In this document: positions 17,311-26,193 of the stretch, piece by piece
How positions within the stretch are numbered: position 1 is the first letter of the stretch
Layout: every line of letters starts with the position of its first letter
Assembly: GCF_007004545.3 (NCBI RefSeq)
Contig: NZ_CP045503.2
Span: 62,001 to 126,000 of the forward strand
Direction of reading: 5' to 3'
DNA length: 64,000 bases
Source of the DNA: Shewanella eurypsychrophilus
Lineage (GTDB): Bacteria; Pseudomonadota; Gammaproteobacteria; Enterobacterales; Shewanellaceae
Notes under the pieces: model-generated
Database searches by the model: none
The model's input: the letters and a program-made list of their open reading frames with translations, nothing else
What the model was told of the DNA's origin: nothing
Made by a program: the position numbers and the translations under genes

Positions 17311-18045
17311 TTAGGCGTTGCGGATAAGCCTATTACCGGCTTCAGCCAGTTTTTCAGCACTTTTCATCAGCTTTACCTGGATCTCAAACTGTCGGCTAAG
17401 GTCCATGGAGGCGATAAGCTCATTGACCGCTTTGACGTTGCTTGATTCCAGAAAACCGCTATCGACACGTACCTCATTGTTTATCGGAAGTATCTCTCCG
17501 TCACGGCTATAGAGCAGTCCATCAAGCCCTTTATCTAAGGTGCTGAGATCAGGGTTGACCAGCTTAAGTCGGCCAACTTCTTCAATAATTCCACCTTCAG
17601 CAGCGATAACGCTGATCCTTCCATCATCACCGACAAAGAGCTCGCGGTACTCAGGCAGCACGATTGGACCATCAATACCTGAGACTGGGCGACCATCGAT
17701 GGTGAGTTGCCCATTGGTGTCAGGCGTGATATTTCCTGAGCGGGTATAACCCTCTCCCTGCTCAGTCATCACGGTAAACAGTCCCTGCTCTTGAATGGCA
17801 AGATCTAAGCTTCTTCCTGTTGGATTTAGTGCCCCGCTTTGCTGACTAAAACCGCTGCTTTCGGTTTGTGCCATCACGCGTGTCTGTAGGCTATTACCTG
17901 TTGCTGCAACCACTCTGGCATTAACCCGCTCAAGATCGGCTTTAAAACCGGTCGTTTCAGCATTTGCCAGGTTATGCGCACGTATGGTTTGTGCCTCCAT
18001 CACTCGAGCTGCTCCGCTTGCGGCGGTATAAAGCATCTTATCCAT
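17311..18045 (-). CDS. flgF: Lateral proximal rod protein FlgF
   Basis: The protein has 244 residues. MDKMLYTAASGAARVMEAQ and HNLANAETTGFKADLERV open it; a C-terminal VKAVNELIASMDLSRQFEIQ closes it. It is distinguished from FlgG by the N-terminus and by gene order. Confidence 0.94.
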   Translation of the reverse strand: MDKMLYTAASGAARVMEAQTIRAHNLANAETTGFKADLERVNARVVAATGNSLQTRVMAQTESSGFSQQSGALNPTGRSLDLAIQEQGLFTVMTEQGEGYTRSGNITPDTNGQLTIDGRPVSGIDGPIVLPEYRELFVGDDGRISVIAAEGGIIEEVGRLKLVNPDLSTLDKGLDGLLYSRDGEILPINNEVRVDSGFLESSNVKAVNELIASMDLSRQFEIQVKLMKSAEKLAEAGNRLIRNA

Positions 18046-18056
18046 GACTCAATTCC

Positions 18057-19247
18057 TTAGATGGCGTTCAGCAGAGACTGCTGCATGCTGGCATTGGTTT
18101 GCAGTACCTTGGCATTAGATTGATAGTTGCGCTGGGCAGTCATCAAGTTGACCATCTCGGCAGTTTGGTCGACATTAGAGCCCTCAAGATAGCCCCCAGC
18201 GACAGCGCCAAATGTGCCCGTTCCAGGCGTTCCTACCACAGGCTGTCCAGCGGCATTGGTGGCTGTCCAGGCATTCTGGCTGACAGGGGTTAGACCATTA
18301 GGGTTGTTGAATGAAGCGAGTACGACTTGGCCTTGGACCTGCTCCTGACCATTCGTGTATGTTCCATAGAGCATGCCATCATCATCGATGCGGATGCCGT
18401 TAAGCTCACCTGAGGTGTAACCATTTTGAACTAAGCTAGAGTTGTTATAGGCAGAGGCATATTGGGTACTGTTCTTGTAGCTAAGATCTATGCTAAAAGC
18501 GGAAGCACCACCTTGTGCTACTATGTCTAACTTCAATGTTTCACCCTGAGTAAGATTACCATCAGAGTCAAACTCGAGTGAATGACCCCCAGCAGGACCC
18601 ACATCATTACCATCCATTCTGTAATGAACCTGCCACTCATTATCTGCAGTTTTGACATAATATTGGGTCATAGCATGCTCTTTACCCAGCGAATCATAGA
18701 CAGTGACTGTGCCAGAAGAGTGGTAAGTGGAAGAGTCATCAGGGTCAAAGGCGTCAGTTATCGGGTCAACACTGGCATCTAGGTTAGAGACCTGACCGAC
18801 ACTGGTGGTTGCCTTAGCGGGCAGAGAGCCTGATTGGATCTGTAAGTCGCTGACGTTACCGTTTTGCAGCTGACCATTTGGGCCAACAGTGTAACCCTGA
18901 ACTCGGTTACCCGCGGGGTCTGTCACATAGCCATTAGCGTCTTGATTAAACATACCCGCTCGAGAGTAGAGGGTGCTGCCATCACTTGCTGAAAGCATAA
19001 AGAAGCCATCACCTTCGATACCCATATCTAGCTCTCGGCCGGTATAAGCCAAGCTGCCACCCATGGAGAAATTTTGGCTGGTGGACATCACGTTGACACC
19101 GCCAGCCTGACCGCCATTATAGATTGCAGAGAACTCACTGCGACCACCTCTGAATCCTACGGTTGATGAGTTGGCAATATTGTTACTGATGGTATTGAGA
19201 TCTTGGGTGGTTGCTTGCAGTCCACTAAGGGCAATATTAAATGACAT
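18057..19247 (-). CDS. flgE: Lateral flagellar hook protein FlgE
   Basis: The protein has 396 residues. MSFNIALSGLQATTQDLNT and NNIANSSTVGFRGGRSEF are hook-family motifs. FlgE core motifs include YDSLGKEHAMTQYYVKTADN and the C-terminal GSNVDQTAEMVNLMTAQRNYQ. It polymerises into the hook; LafE should set its length. Confidence 0.96.
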   Translation of the reverse strand: MSFNIALSGLQATTQDLNTISNNIANSSTVGFRGGRSEFSAIYNGGQAGGVNVMSTSQNFSMGGSLAYTGRELDMGIEGDGFFMLSASDGSTLYSRAGMFNQDANGYVTDPAGNRVQGYTVGPNGQLQNGNVSDLQIQSGSLPAKATTSVGQVSNLDASVDPITDAFDPDDSSTYHSSGTVTVYDSLGKEHAMTQYYVKTADNEWQVHYRMDGNDVGPAGGHSLEFDSDGNLTQGETLKLDIVAQGGASAFSIDLSYKNSTQYASAYNNSSLVQNGYTSGELNGIRIDDDGMLYGTYTNGQEQVQGQVVLASFNNPNGLTPVSQNAWTATNAAGQPVVGTPGTGTFGAVAGGYLEGSNVDQTAEMVNLMTAQRNYQSNAKVLQTNASMQQSLLNAI

Positions 19248-19287
19248 TGGTGTATCCTTTATTTGATGTTTTAAATCTTAAATAAGC

Positions 19288-19998
19288 TTATGAAACTTCG
19301 GAAATATCCAGCACAGATACTGTGCCAAGACCGTTACCCAGCTCTGCCATCATCACGCCGGATGCACTGATAAAGTGGACCTTTTCGATAGGCGCCTTGA
19401 TAAAAGTATCGGCGGTCAGTGTCTCTTCCCCTGCAGATGCCTTAGCGGTGATCTCATACTCTCCAGGAGGCAGAGCTAAGTCTTCTGGGTCGATAGTAAA
19501 GGCTACATCCCCCGGCTCCTGCGCACCTAGATTGATGGTCGCGACAACTTCACCATTTTCATCGGTGATCTCAAGGCTTAGCTCCTCGGCTGCATTCTCC
19601 AGGTAAATTTTTCCATCAATCGCTTCAGCATCTAGCTCAAACTCTGAGGCGGGAACCATGGCACTCTTACCGATTAACTGCGCCGACTGCACGATGCCTA
19701 GATTCTCCATCATGATCATGCTCATCGTCTGATTGGCTCGCATCATCTCTAAACTTTCTACTTGAGAGATCTGTGCCATCTGAGTGACAAAGTCATTACT
19801 GTCGATGGGATTGGTGGGATCTTGATTCTGGATCGATGCCAACATCAAGGTCATAAAATCATTTTTTATGGTGCTAGCATTTCCTCCGGCAGAAGAGGTG
19901 GCTTCCGGTGAGCTTGCACTACTACCAGCTGATGCCATGATCTCCGGTGAGCTTGCTGGATTAGTTTCATTCTGATTGGAAACAGTATTCACACTCAT
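19288..19998 (-). CDS. flgD: Lateral hook cap protein FlgD
   Basis: The protein has 236 residues. After a Ser/Ala-rich N-terminus comes the FlgD export/cap motif NDFMTLMLASIQNQDPTNPI and DSNDFVTQMAQISQVESLE. The middle contains an FlgD Ig-like region with LPPGEYEITAKA. It caps the growing hook and is later lost. Confidence 0.94.
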   Translation of the reverse strand: MSVNTVSNQNETNPASSPEIMASAGSSASSPEATSSAGGNASTIKNDFMTLMLASIQNQDPTNPIDSNDFVTQMAQISQVESLEMMRANQTMSMIMMENLGIVQSAQLIGKSAMVPASEFELDAEAIDGKIYLENAAEELSLEITDENGEVVATINLGAQEPGDVAFTIDPEDLALPPGEYEITAKASAGEETLTADTFIKAPIEKVHFISASGVMMAELGNGLGTVSVLDISEVS

Positions 19999-20418
19999 TT
20001 ATTTAGCTCCTAGCTGGAGTAAACCTTGCTGCATGGAGCGGGCGCGATTCATCACTTCGACATTAGTTTCAAAGGAGCGGCTTGCAGCCATCATGTCTGC
20101 CATCTCTTCAATGGTGTTAACATTGGAGTAAGCCACGTAGCCCTGTTCATCGGCGTAGGGATGATCGGGTTCATAGCGCATATCGAGTGGCGCATCTGCC
20201 TCAACAATAGCCGATACTTCAATCTGAGCACCTGAAAGTTGGCCATCTTGGGTTTGATTGTAGATAGTTGAGAACACTGGTTTTAATGCACGAAAAGCTG
20301 TTTCTGGGCTTTCGGCAGCCGCACCGGCATTGGCTAAGTTACTGGCTACTGTGTTGAGACGTATTGTTTGGGCATGCATTCCAGAACCTGCAATATCGTA
20401 GATCTCTCCAAAAGACAT
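19999..20418 (-). CDS. flgC: Lateral proximal rod protein FlgC
   Basis: The protein has 139 residues. SFGEIYDIAGSGMHAQTIRL and VASNLANAGAAAESPETAF are FlgC motifs; the C-terminus has YSNVNTIEEMADMMAASRSFETN. It abuts flgD with no gap and follows flgB by eight bases. Confidence 0.95.
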   Translation of the reverse strand: MSFGEIYDIAGSGMHAQTIRLNTVASNLANAGAAAESPETAFRALKPVFSTIYNQTQDGQLSGAQIEVSAIVEADAPLDMRYEPDHPYADEQGYVAYSNVNTIEEMADMMAASRSFETNVEVMNRARSMQQGLLQLGAK

Positions 20419-20426
20419 ATTTGCTC

Positions 20427-20777
20427 CTACTGACCTTCGATTGCAGACTTGAGTCCGGCAATCTTCATATTGAGAAATGTGAGACTGGTTTGGTAGTCCA
20501 TCGCATTTTGTGAGTATCTAGCCTGCTCTTTTCCTAGCTCAACGGTATTTTGATCGCTAGAGGTCTGGTATGGCACTCGATAGGCGGCTTGGTAGCTTCT
20601 GTCTTGGCCCATTCCTGCATTTATTTGGGTCATGACAGTTTTGAAATCGAGATCTCTCGCCTTATAGCCTGGTGTCTCAGCATTAGCGAGGTTGCCCGCC
20701 AGCATCTTGCTGCGCTCGACCCGAAAATCGAGCGTTTGTGGATGTATGCCAAGTGCGGCATCGAGGTTGATAGCCAT
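20427..20777 (-). CDS. flgB: Lateral proximal rod protein FlgB
   Basis: The protein has 116 residues. The N-terminus (DAALGIHPQTLDFRVERSKM) and LAGNLANAETPGYKARDLDF are typical. It is the first gene of the leftward flgBCDEFGHIJKL unit. AGGAG precedes the ATG. A sigma-54 promoter match lies about 50 bases upstream, divergent from flgA. Confidence 0.95.
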   Translation of the reverse strand: MAINLDAALGIHPQTLDFRVERSKMLAGNLANAETPGYKARDLDFKTVMTQINAGMGQDRSYQAAYRVPYQTSSDQNTVELGKEQARYSQNAMDYQTSLTFLNMKIAGLKSAIEGQ

Positions 20778-20827
20778 CGCGACTCCTAGTAGTGTATGTT
20801 CGGTTTCAGTCTTACTGCGGCTACTAA

Positions 20828-20843
20828 TTCAAGTTACGTGCCA
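20828..20843 (-). promoter_or_regulatory. Probable sigma-54 promoter of the flgB-L operon
   Basis: On the minus strand TGGCACGTAACTTGAA matches the -24/-12 consensus TGGCAYR-N4-TTGCW at all but the last C of the -12 element (TTGAA instead of TTGCA). A start site near 20816 would give a leader of about 40 bases before flgB. LafK, a sigma-54 activator, is encoded in the same cluster. Confidence 0.65.
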
Positions 20844-20866
20844 ATAAATAAAGTTGAGGTTTATTA

Positions 20867-21613
20867 ATGAGTTGCTGTAAATGTTGGGCAGGGTACGGAA
20901 CTGTTATTTCCTACTTGCTGATTCTGTTGTCCTCTCTGCTTCCGCTATCGGTTTCCTATGGCGAAAGCATATCGGTCAATAAACAAATTGAGACAGAGTT
21001 ACGCCAGCTTATCTCGAAAGAGCTAAAGCAGTGGCAGCATCAATCAGGGGTTAAATCATTAAAATATGAGGCTAAGGTTAGAGTGCCATCAGGGGCTAAA
21101 AACTTGCAGGCTTGTTCTGAGCCATTAACCATAGATGCTGCATCAGGCTTAGTATTTGGCAATATTCAACGGCGAGTTCAATGTGAGTCTCAGGGCTGGT
21201 CTATGTTTGTACGCGCTAGAGTAAAGGTATCAGCCAGTATTCCTGTTGCTAACCGGGCGATGAAGCGGGGAGAGTTGGTGAGTCGGCAAGATATTGAGTG
21301 GCAATCCATCACGTTAACGTCATCAGATAGACATTTGATGACTAAAATTGATGAAATTGTCGGGCGACAGGTCATTCGCGGGCTGCGTCGTCATAAACCG
21401 ATACAAGTTCAGCAGTTAAGTGCTCCTCAATGGGTCAATATTGGTGACAAGGTCATCATTGAGGCTCGCAGTAATGGGTTTTATGCCAACATGCAGGGTG
21501 AGGCACTTGAGTCAGGTGGTGAGGGGCAAGCTATTCGCGTGAAAAACCTAAGTTCTGGCAAGGTGATCACTGCTTACCCAACAGCAAAGGGACGAGTAGT
21601 AACTCAGTTTTAG
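20867..21613 (+). CDS. flgA: Lateral P-ring chaperone FlgA
   Basis: The protein has 248 residues with an N-terminal signal segment (VISYLLILLSSLLPLSVSYG). The C-terminal SAF-type domain has IPVANRAMKRGELVSRQDIEW and VRGLRRHKPI-like and VIIEARSNGFYANMQGEAL segments. It is divergent from flgB; GAGG is upstream of the ATG. It helps FlgI assemble in the periplasm. Confidence 0.93.
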   Translation: MSCCKCWAGYGTVISYLLILLSSLLPLSVSYGESISVNKQIETELRQLISKELKQWQHQSGVKSLKYEAKVRVPSGAKNLQACSEPLTIDAASGLVFGNIQRRVQCESQGWSMFVRARVKVSASIPVANRAMKRGELVSRQDIEWQSITLTSSDRHLMTKIDEIVGRQVIRGLRRHKPIQVQQLSAPQWVNIGDKVIIEARSNGFYANMQGEALESGGEGQAIRVKNLSSGKVITAYPTAKGRVVTQF

Positions 21614-21717
21614 TTGTTAGATTAACTCACTTATTTATGAGTCTTTCCTTTTTACTTTAGTCTTGTTCATTTTGGGTCGCTTTAAGAGAGTAACGGCAGA
21701 TACTTTCGGTGAAGCAG

Positions 21718-22002
21718 ATGGAAATCCAAAAGATAAATAGTGCGATTAGCACTGAAATAAGCACTAAGAAGGAGCAGACTCAAACGCCGATTCAAGCAGA
21801 TAAAAATGAGAGAACTGAGATCCCTACACAAAAAACAGTCAGTGATGACTGGCAGCTAATGTCTCGGTCTCAGCCTGAACTTCAGCAGCTTGATGAGGTG
21901 GATCAAACAAAGATTGATGAATTACGTCAATCACTGAAAACAGGTACATTTAAGCTAGATTTGGATGCCATCTCAGAGGCAATGTTGCAGCAACACGGCT
22001 AA
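21718..22002 (+). CDS. flgM: Lateral anti-sigma-28 factor FlgM
   Basis: The protein has 94 residues from the ATG at 21718 (a GTG nine bases earlier is possible). The N-terminal half is polar and Thr/Gln-rich, as expected for a disordered FlgM. The C-terminus has TKIDELRQSLKTGTFKLDLD and AISEAMLQ, the sigma-binding helices. Its presence next to flgA and flgN supports a private FlgM-LafS checkpoint. Confidence 0.88.
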   Translation: MEIQKINSAISTEISTKKEQTQTPIQADKNERTEIPTQKTVSDDWQLMSRSQPELQQLDEVDQTKIDELRQSLKTGTFKLDLDAISEAMLQQHG

Positions 22003-22012
22003 AGAGAGCAAT

Positions 22013-22462
22013 ATGATGACTTCTAAAAAAGAGATAGTTCAAACTTTAGTTCGCGGCATTCGTCAAGATATCGAAAGCTACAAACAGCTAAAAAGCCTGC
22101 TAAAACGCCAGCGAGAATTGATGCAGCGACGAGATAATGCTGGTTTACAATATCATAATGATCACCAGACTTGCCTGTGTGATGAGTTGATGATAAAGGC
22201 TAAAAAACGCAGTGATAGTTTACAGCAACTAGGTTTCTCTGGTGATGCAAAAGGCATGGAGAGGCTTATTTCAAAATTGCCAAAACAGAGTGGGATCCAA
22301 GTGAGCTTACTGTGGGACAACCTCCTCGCAGTGGTTAGGGAGAGCCAACAAGCCAATGAAGCCAATGGCAACCTGCTTGTTTCTCAACAGACAGTGATCA
22401 ACAGTTTACTCAATAGCGGATCCGACACCGTGACTGACTATGGAGAGAAAAGAGGGATATAG
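22013..22462 (+). CDS. flgN: Lateral FlgN-like export chaperone
   Basis: The protein has 149 residues from the ATG at 22013, preceded by AAGAGAG; a longer start would overlap flgM. It is helical, with a basic first half (KSLLKRQRELMQRRDNAG) and a C-terminal NGNLLVSQQTVINSLL typical of FlgN. It chaperones FlgK and FlgL. It ends three bases before the convergent fliJ stop. Confidence 0.85.
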   Translation: MMTSKKEIVQTLVRGIRQDIESYKQLKSLLKRQRELMQRRDNAGLQYHNDHQTCLCDELMIKAKKRSDSLQQLGFSGDAKGMERLISKLPKQSGIQVSLLWDNLLAVVRESQQANEANGNLLVSQQTVINSLLNSGSDTVTDYGEKRGI

Positions 22463-22465
22463 ACC

Positions 22466-22882
22466 TTATTTTCTGCCTTGGTACCGTGAAGAGAGATCGT
22501 CTAATTGTTTTTGTTCCAATCTATCTAGAGCCCTAAGTTGCTCAGATTTTCGTTGTTCATAGAGCCAGCTTAGCCCCTGTTGTCGCCCCAACTGTTTGCG
22601 CCATAACCCATCCATTCTTTGATGTTCATGTTGTAGGAGTACCTCCTGCTTCTTGAGCTTTTTTTGTAGCGGTTTTAACGTACTCAGTATGTTGGCGTTA
22701 TTTTGCAGCAGCAATGGACTCGTCGTATGGCTACTGGTTTGATGGTATTCATTAAGCATCTGAGTCAGCGCTTCTTTCTGCTTTAGGTTTGCTAAGACTC
22801 GACGTTGAGCATCGGCTCGCTGTTTGCTTAACTGAGAGAGTTTTTTCTCCTCCTGCTGACAGAGAATTAATAGTTGCTTCAT
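22466..22882 (-). CDS. fliJ: Lateral flagellar export protein FliJ
   Basis: The protein has 138 residues, a charged coiled coil (QEEKKLSQLSKQRADAQRRV and LQKKLKKQEVLLQHEHQRMD), matching FliJ size and composition. It is the last gene of the fliEFGHIJ unit, right after fliI. FliJ fits into the FliI hexamer and contacts FlhA. Confidence 0.85.
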   Translation of the reverse strand: MKQLLILCQQEEKKLSQLSKQRADAQRRVLANLKQKEALTQMLNEYHQTSSHTTSPLLLQNNANILSTLKPLQKKLKKQEVLLQHEHQRMDGLWRKQLGRQQGLSWLYEQRKSEQLRALDRLEQKQLDDLSSRYQGRK

Positions 22883-22891
22883 CGCTCTCCT

Positions 22892-24223
22892 TTAACGCGA
22901 AATTGAATCAATGAGCTGCTCGAGTTCATCAAGGCTTTGGTTTAGATCAGATTTTATCTTTGTATTTTGCTGAAGAAACTTGGCCATTTTGGGGTAGGTT
23001 TGAACGGCGAGATCCATTTGGGGATCGTGACCAGCCTGATATCCTCCAAGCGGTAGTAAGTCTCGGACTTCGTTGTAGCGACTGTTTAGCTGTTTAAAAA
23101 AGTGACCGCGTGCTATGACTTCTGCTGAGCTTACTTGTGTCGCTAAGCGGCTGACTGAGCAGGCGATATCAATGGCGGGAAAGTGCCCCTGCTCTGCAAG
23201 CTTACGGCTCAGTACGATATGACCATCTAAGATCGCTCGAGCGGAGTCGGCGATAGGATCTTGTTGATCATCACCTTCAGTCAACACGGTATAAAAGGCG
23301 GTTAGCGTTCCGTCTGGGTGTTTACCATTACCTGCGAGCTCAACGAGGCTAGGCAATTGAGCAAATGCCGATGGTGGATAGCCTTTGGTCGCTGGTGGCT
23401 CACCTAAACTAAGCGCTATTTCACGTTGTGCCTGGGCAAAACGTGTCAATGAGTCAACTAAAAGTAGCACCTGTTTACCCTGATCACGAAAGGCGGCGGC
23501 AATATGGTGGCTTAACCGCATAGCTCTTAATCGCATTAGTGGGGTCGTGTCGGCAGGCGCTGCAATAACAACGGCTCTACGGCGACCCTCTTCGCCTAAT
23601 GACTCTTCAATAAACTCTCTGACCTCACGGCCACGCTCACCAATAAGCGCAACTACAACAACATCGGCCTCGGTAAATCGAGTCATCATGCCTAGTAGTA
23701 CACTTTTACCTACGCCGGAGCCTGCAAATAAGCCTAAGCGTTGTCCGCGCCCTATGGGGAGCAGGGCATTGATGGCTCTGATACCTACATCGAGTGGTTC
23801 GCGGATGGGTTGACGCTGAAGTGGGTTGATCGTATCTGTAGAGGGGGTCACTTTCTCGGCGCTAGTCAGCTTGCCTAAGCTATCTAGCGGCTGGCCAGTC
23901 CCATCTAATACTCTGCCTAGAAGACTAGGGCCTATCGGGATCTGTGATTGTCCGGCAACCGGCATAACCCTAGAGCCAGGCATAAGACCTGAGGTGTGTT
24001 CGATAGGCATCAAGCATAGGGTTTCTTTGTTGAAACCGACAACTTCTGCCTCAACTAGGCGTCCATTGCGGCACTCTATATTACAACGATCGCCCATGCC
24101 TAACTGACAGCCTACGGCTTCGAGTAATAAACCATTGACCCGAGTTAATCGGCCATAGACTTGTGCGACTGGCACCGTTGGCCAGTCAAAGATCTCGGCA
24201 CTATTTAATTGAGGATCAGGCAT
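22892..24223 (-). CDS. fliI: Lateral flagellar export ATPase FliI
   Basis: The protein has 443 residues from the ATG at 24223, which overlaps the fliH stop by eight bases; a 42-residue upstream extension would lie inside fliH and is unlikely. Walker A GLFAGSGVGKS, GERGREVREFIEESLG, Walker B VLLLVDSLTRFAQAQREIA and GYPPSAFAQLPSLVE are intact. It energises export with FliH and FliJ. Confidence 0.96.
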   Translation of the reverse strand: MPDPQLNSAEIFDWPTVPVAQVYGRLTRVNGLLLEAVGCQLGMGDRCNIECRNGRLVEAEVVGFNKETLCLMPIEHTSGLMPGSRVMPVAGQSQIPIGPSLLGRVLDGTGQPLDSLGKLTSAEKVTPSTDTINPLQRQPIREPLDVGIRAINALLPIGRGQRLGLFAGSGVGKSVLLGMMTRFTEADVVVVALIGERGREVREFIEESLGEEGRRRAVVIAAPADTTPLMRLRAMRLSHHIAAAFRDQGKQVLLLVDSLTRFAQAQREIALSLGEPPATKGYPPSAFAQLPSLVELAGNGKHPDGTLTAFYTVLTEGDDQQDPIADSARAILDGHIVLSRKLAEQGHFPAIDIACSVSRLATQVSSAEVIARGHFFKQLNSRYNEVRDLLPLGGYQAGHDPQMDLAVQTYPKMAKFLQQNTKIKSDLNQSLDELEQLIDSISR

Positions 24224-24986
24224 TACAAGGCTCAATCTCAGCTTGTGATTGCTCAACCGAGTTGCCTTTTGATGGGCTACTTGAGTAGAGTTTAGCCTCA
24301 ACTTGGTCCATGCAGGCGTTAAGTCTGGTTTCAACCGATGCATCGGCATCTGAGTTATCGCTGACTATGCGACAACCGCCGGGCGAAATACTGCTATCTT
24401 CGACCAGTGTCCAATTTTGTATCTTGTCTGCGGCTAGCTCCCTTAATCGTTCGACCGCTGTCGGTTCCAGATGGATCTTAATTTCCGAGCGGGTATCAGG
24501 TAAGGATGCCACTGTTTCTTCCACTAAAGATAATATCTGTTGAGGTTGAAGAGTCAGTTCACAGCGAATAACCTGCTGCGCAACGCGGCGAACGAGATCT
24601 AAGATAAGTTGCTGTTGCTCATTGATCTGACTTAGGTGTCCATCTTCGAGCAGAGACTTTAGAGCACCAAGGGGGGCAAGTAAGTTGTTGAACTGCTCAT
24701 CTATTCCCTCTTTGCCTTTTAGTTGGCCTTCGATACGCCCCTGGTTAAATCCACTGGCATGCCCACTGCGTCGTCCCTCTTCTGCGCCTGATTCAAATCC
24801 CTCTTGATGCCCTTTGACAACACCTTCATCATAGCCTTTGTCAAAAGCCTCCTGGTAGTCTTGCCAGCCAGGCTCTGCGCTATTTTCGGTTGCATTAACT
24901 GGGATGAGCGGGCTAAATCTGTGTCGTCTGGCAAGGTCGCCTTTCAAGCGCCACTTAGGGTCAAAATTGTTCTGTGTAGATTTCAT
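24216..24986 (-). CDS. fliH: Lateral FliI regulator FliH
   Basis: The protein has 256 residues. It contains the FliH GxxxG-like repeats (GYDEGVVKGHQEGFESGAEE, then GRRSGHASGFNQGRIEGQLKG) and a C-terminal V-ATPase-E-like domain (LILDLVRRVAQQVIRCELTL and PGGCRIVSD). Its ATG shares the A of the TAA of the preceding 34-codon ORF. Confidence 0.93.
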   Translation of the reverse strand: MKSTQNNFDPKWRLKGDLARRHRFSPLIPVNATENSAEPGWQDYQEAFDKGYDEGVVKGHQEGFESGAEEGRRSGHASGFNQGRIEGQLKGKEGIDEQFNNLLAPLGALKSLLEDGHLSQINEQQQLILDLVRRVAQQVIRCELTLQPQQILSLVEETVASLPDTRSEIKIHLEPTAVERLRELAADKIQNWTLVEDSSISPGGCRIVSDNSDADASVETRLNACMDQVEAKLYSSSPSKGNSVEQSQAEIEPCNA

Positions 24987-25090
24987 TATTCGAACACCTG
25001 CTTTGCGAATCGTTGCAGTTTAATGGCACCGTTATTCATCATCGGCTTTATTAGCTCTATATATCTAATGGAATAGTCAATTAACTTCAT
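24986..25090 (-). CDS. 34-residue small ORF between fliG and fliH
   Basis: ATG at 25090 overlaps the fliG stop (TAATG) and its own TAA overlaps the fliH ATG (TAATG), so the frame fills the gap exactly. The peptide begins MKLIDYSIRYIELIKPMMNN and ends in a basic QRFAKQVFE. It has no clear membrane helix and may form one amphipathic helix. I recognise no family. It may be a true small protein or a translational-coupling leader for fliH. Confidence 0.5.
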   Translation of the reverse strand: MKLIDYSIRYIELIKPMMNNGAIKLQRFAKQVFE

Positions 25091-26103
25091 TACTCTACGA
25101 CTTGCTCTTCAAATAGTTGTAGCTCAATGTCACCGTCATCCATCATCTGTTTGGCAAGCTCCATGATCTCTTTGCGCGCAGCGATTGCTTGGCTGAGAGG
25201 CACTGCACCAATGGCATCCACTTGAGTTTCGATGGCTGAAGACATGCGTTTTGGCAGAGCGTCGAGTAGGGTGCCCTTAAGATCTTGATCTATGCCTTTG
25301 AGCGCAAGTGCCAGCATCTCTGGCGGAACGATTGCCATAATTTCTTGCAGGGTCTCGGGCTTTTGGCGACCCAAAATAATGAAGTCGAACATGTTATCGG
25401 CTACATTGCTGGCGAGTTGTCGGTCGTGGAGTTTGATCATCTCCATTAACTGCTCTCGATCGCCTTCGTATCGATTGAGAATATCCGCAACTTGACGGAT
25501 ACCTGCCACCTGAGTGTGACTCTTTTCCATGGCAATTAACATGCAGCGCTCGACGAGTTGCCTTAGCTCATCAACCACATCGCGATCTAACTCACCTAGC
25601 TGAGCGATGCGCACTAAGACTTCATCTTGTCCGTCTTCTGGAAGACTGTGGAGCACCTGGGCTGCGCTTTCAGGAGGAAGCAAACCTAGAAGTACGGCTT
25701 GAAGCTGGCTATGTTCGTTAGTGATCTCTCTAGCCAACAGTTGTGGCTCAACCCATTCAAGGCGCTTGACTAAGGTTTTGATCTCATCACCATAGATACT
25801 GTCGATCAGGCTTTTTGCTACCTGATCACCCAGTGCCATATCTAAGGTTTTTTGCAGATAGGAACGTGACGCTCTAGCGATGCCGGATTGCTCTTGATAT
25901 CGCATAAAGAAGCGACCAAGTACCGCTTCAGCTTCTTGCTGAGTAATACTCGATAGGCGAGCCATCTTATGACTTAAGTGTTGGACATCATTTCTATCAA
26001 GGTGAGCCATCACCTGCGCAGCACCTTTTTCTCCCATGCTAAGCAGTAGCATGGCTGCCTGATCTAGGTTATCCATTTTTATTCCGAGTTCACTCATATT
26101 CAC
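25090..26103 (-). CDS. fliG: Lateral motor switch protein FliG
   Basis: The protein has 337 residues from a GTG at 26103 with AGGA upstream; ATG codons at 26097 and 26076 are alternatives. The N-terminal domain has LDQAAMLLLSMGEKGAAQVM, the middle has AAQVLHSLPEDGQDEVLVRIA, and the C-terminal torque domain has LALKGIDQDLKGTLLDALPKRM. The Arg before the torque helix is kept, but two Asp positions that matter in E. coli appear as Thr-Gln with a Glu just before (by-eye alignment). Confidence 0.94.
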   Translation of the reverse strand: MNMSELGIKMDNLDQAAMLLLSMGEKGAAQVMAHLDRNDVQHLSHKMARLSSITQQEAEAVLGRFFMRYQEQSGIARASRSYLQKTLDMALGDQVAKSLIDSIYGDEIKTLVKRLEWVEPQLLAREITNEHSQLQAVLLGLLPPESAAQVLHSLPEDGQDEVLVRIAQLGELDRDVVDELRQLVERCMLIAMEKSHTQVAGIRQVADILNRYEGDREQLMEMIKLHDRQLASNVADNMFDFIILGRQKPETLQEIMAIVPPEMLALALKGIDQDLKGTLLDALPKRMSSAIETQVDAIGAVPLSQAIAARKEIMELAKQMMDDGDIELQLFEEQVVE

Positions 26104-26160
26104 AACGTCTATCCTGTCAATTTATCTATTGGCTTAGCTTTTTCAGATTCTTGCTTAGTC

Positions 26161-26175
26161 ATACCAATCGGTATA
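26161..26175. repeat. Short palindrome ATACC..GGTAT (copy 1)
   Basis: ATACCAATCGGTAT lies between fliF and fliG. A near-identical palindrome, ATACCAGTTGGTAT, occurs at about 38800-38813. Short elements of this form look like dispersed repeats, or possibly operators. Confidence 0.4.
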
Positions 26176-26193
26176 AGAAGATGGTTAGCTCAG

